DNA of 64,000 nt from Bactrocera neohumeralis (taxonomy: Eukaryota; Arthropoda; Insecta; Diptera; Tephritidae): NCBI RefSeq assembly GCF_024586455.1, contig NC_065921.1:65163528-65227527 (forward strand), read 5' to 3'. Made by a program: the position numbers and the translations under genes. Positions 63,001-64,000 of this stretch are shown in pieces; positions within the stretch are counted from its first letter, which is position 1, and every line of letters starts with the position of its first letter. The notes beneath the pieces were generated by a model that saw only the letters and a list, made by a program, of their open reading frames with translations, was not told where the DNA came from and made no database searches.

Positions 63001-64000
63001 ATAAAAGTACTATATTTTACAATTCAATTAGGTTATGTTTTAATTATGTATATAAATACATATTAAATTAATAAGATTAAATAATAATAAAATAATATTT
63101 AAATGCGACGTGCTTAAAAAAAGCGACGAGTTACAAGTATTTCTTAATTGTAGATCCTTAGTACTCAGTTGATATGACTATGTGCTGATTGATATTTTAT
63201 AATATTTGATTTTCAATTGAAAAATTCATGAAAATGTTTAACAACAACTTGTATGTACGTTTAGTATATAGACATAAAAAATGGAATAGTTTTAAGCACG
63301 TGTTAATAAGTACATAAACTCAATTAATTTAAGCCAAGCAAAACAAACAAACCGAAAAGCAAATGCGAAAAACTATTGTAGACATAAATTTATTGAATTT
63401 AGAAACAAAATTCAAATTCAGAATAGTTTTGAATTGGATAATTTATTTAAAATCTAAGCCATTTAAATTAAAATTCTTTTAAATTTATTTAAACATAATA
63501 AATAATTTTCCTTTAACCTAATTTAAGAGCATTTCATAATAAGGAAAAAAGTGAAGTAAATAAAATCATGTAAGAACAAAATTTGACCAATAAACAAAAC
63601 CAATGATTGATAATTAGTATAATAGTAATTAAAGCATAAAATAAATAATTATTATAAGTTTATTGTACGAAAATAACAAATTATTGAAAAAAAGGAAAAA
63701 TCTTAAAAAATGGAATTAGTTTGAGCGATATTAATAAAAAAATTAAACTGTTGTAAGAACCTGTAAAATATATACATATATTATTGTAAAAGCTTAAATG
63801 ACCCATTCGTATTGCATGTAGCTCATTTAGGCTACGCATATATAAACTATTATAACACTATTAACTGCACTGTGCTAGTCAGAAAACTACAAGCACACAA
63901 TCACTCAGCTGGTAGTATTTTATTGTAATTACACCAGCGCAGAGTTGCTGATTGTGCTAAGGAAAAAAATCTAATTATAAAAAAGTTCCCACTTCAAGCA
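60063..64000 (+). other. AT-rich 3' UTR / intergenic DNA
   Basis: No gene recognised. Candidate AATAAA signals include 60748, 61608 and 61664. The two open frames of 71-77 codons (60487, 61396) are A/T-driven with Lys/Asn/Ile composition. Nothing in the last 2 kb suggests an exon, RNA gene or complete repeat. Confidence 0.6.

Overview
This window is nuclear DNA of a higher fly, most likely a true fruit fly (Tephritidae: Bactrocera/Zeugodacus/Ceratitis group). The two recognisable genes give Drosophila-like proteins. Introns and intergenic DNA are very AT-rich, and short clusters built on ATACATATGTATGT occur throughout. Coding exons are small and GC-richer, with standard GT-AG introns. The genus is inferred and cannot be fixed from the sequence alone.

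Layout. 1-6 kb: non-coding DNA, probably the upstream intron of Punch. It holds three identical tRNA-Trp(CCA) genes, a 503-bp deletion derivative of a Tc1-like transposon and an older dispersed repeat. 6.07-6.69 kb: the last three coding exons of GTP cyclohydrolase I (Punch), with its 3' UTR to roughly 8.1 kb. 9.1-9.26 kb: a candidate non-coding first exon with an initiator-like sequence and a strong splice donor. 10.7-13.9 kb: fold-back elements and a 4 x 93-bp GC-rich minisatellite. 14-30 kb: a gene-desert stretch with a GC-richer island (about 18.9-21.3 kb) but no convincing gene. 30.3-35.6 kb: transposon graveyard (LINE relic, mariner-like relic, a nearly complete but dead Tc1-like element, local duplications, a MITE). 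37-41.9 kb: probable 5' UTR exon and long intron of the next gene.

41.96-45.08 kb: a full Kdm4B-type histone demethylase in six coding exons (659 aa in the short form). All iron, 2-oxoglutarate and zinc ligands fall at the same residue numbers as in human KDM4A. 47.0-60.1 kb: three large GC-rich coding blocks (a Q-rich block, a Q-rich block with two C2H2 zinc fingers, and an AT-hook block), plus at least one likely microexon. Their splice phases fit a phase-1 donor lying inside the last Kdm4B exon. They are therefore either alternative 3' exons making long Kdm4B isoforms with DNA-binding tails, or a tightly packed downstream DNA-binding gene whose start exon I could not find. This is the most interesting point in the window. 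60.1-64 kb: AT-rich 3' UTR or intergenic DNA.

Functionally, Punch makes the pteridine/BH4 precursor and Kdm4B removes methyl groups from histone H3K9/K36. There is no sign that the two genes work together. All gene calls come from reading exon-intron structure by eye; no alignment or transcript data were available.
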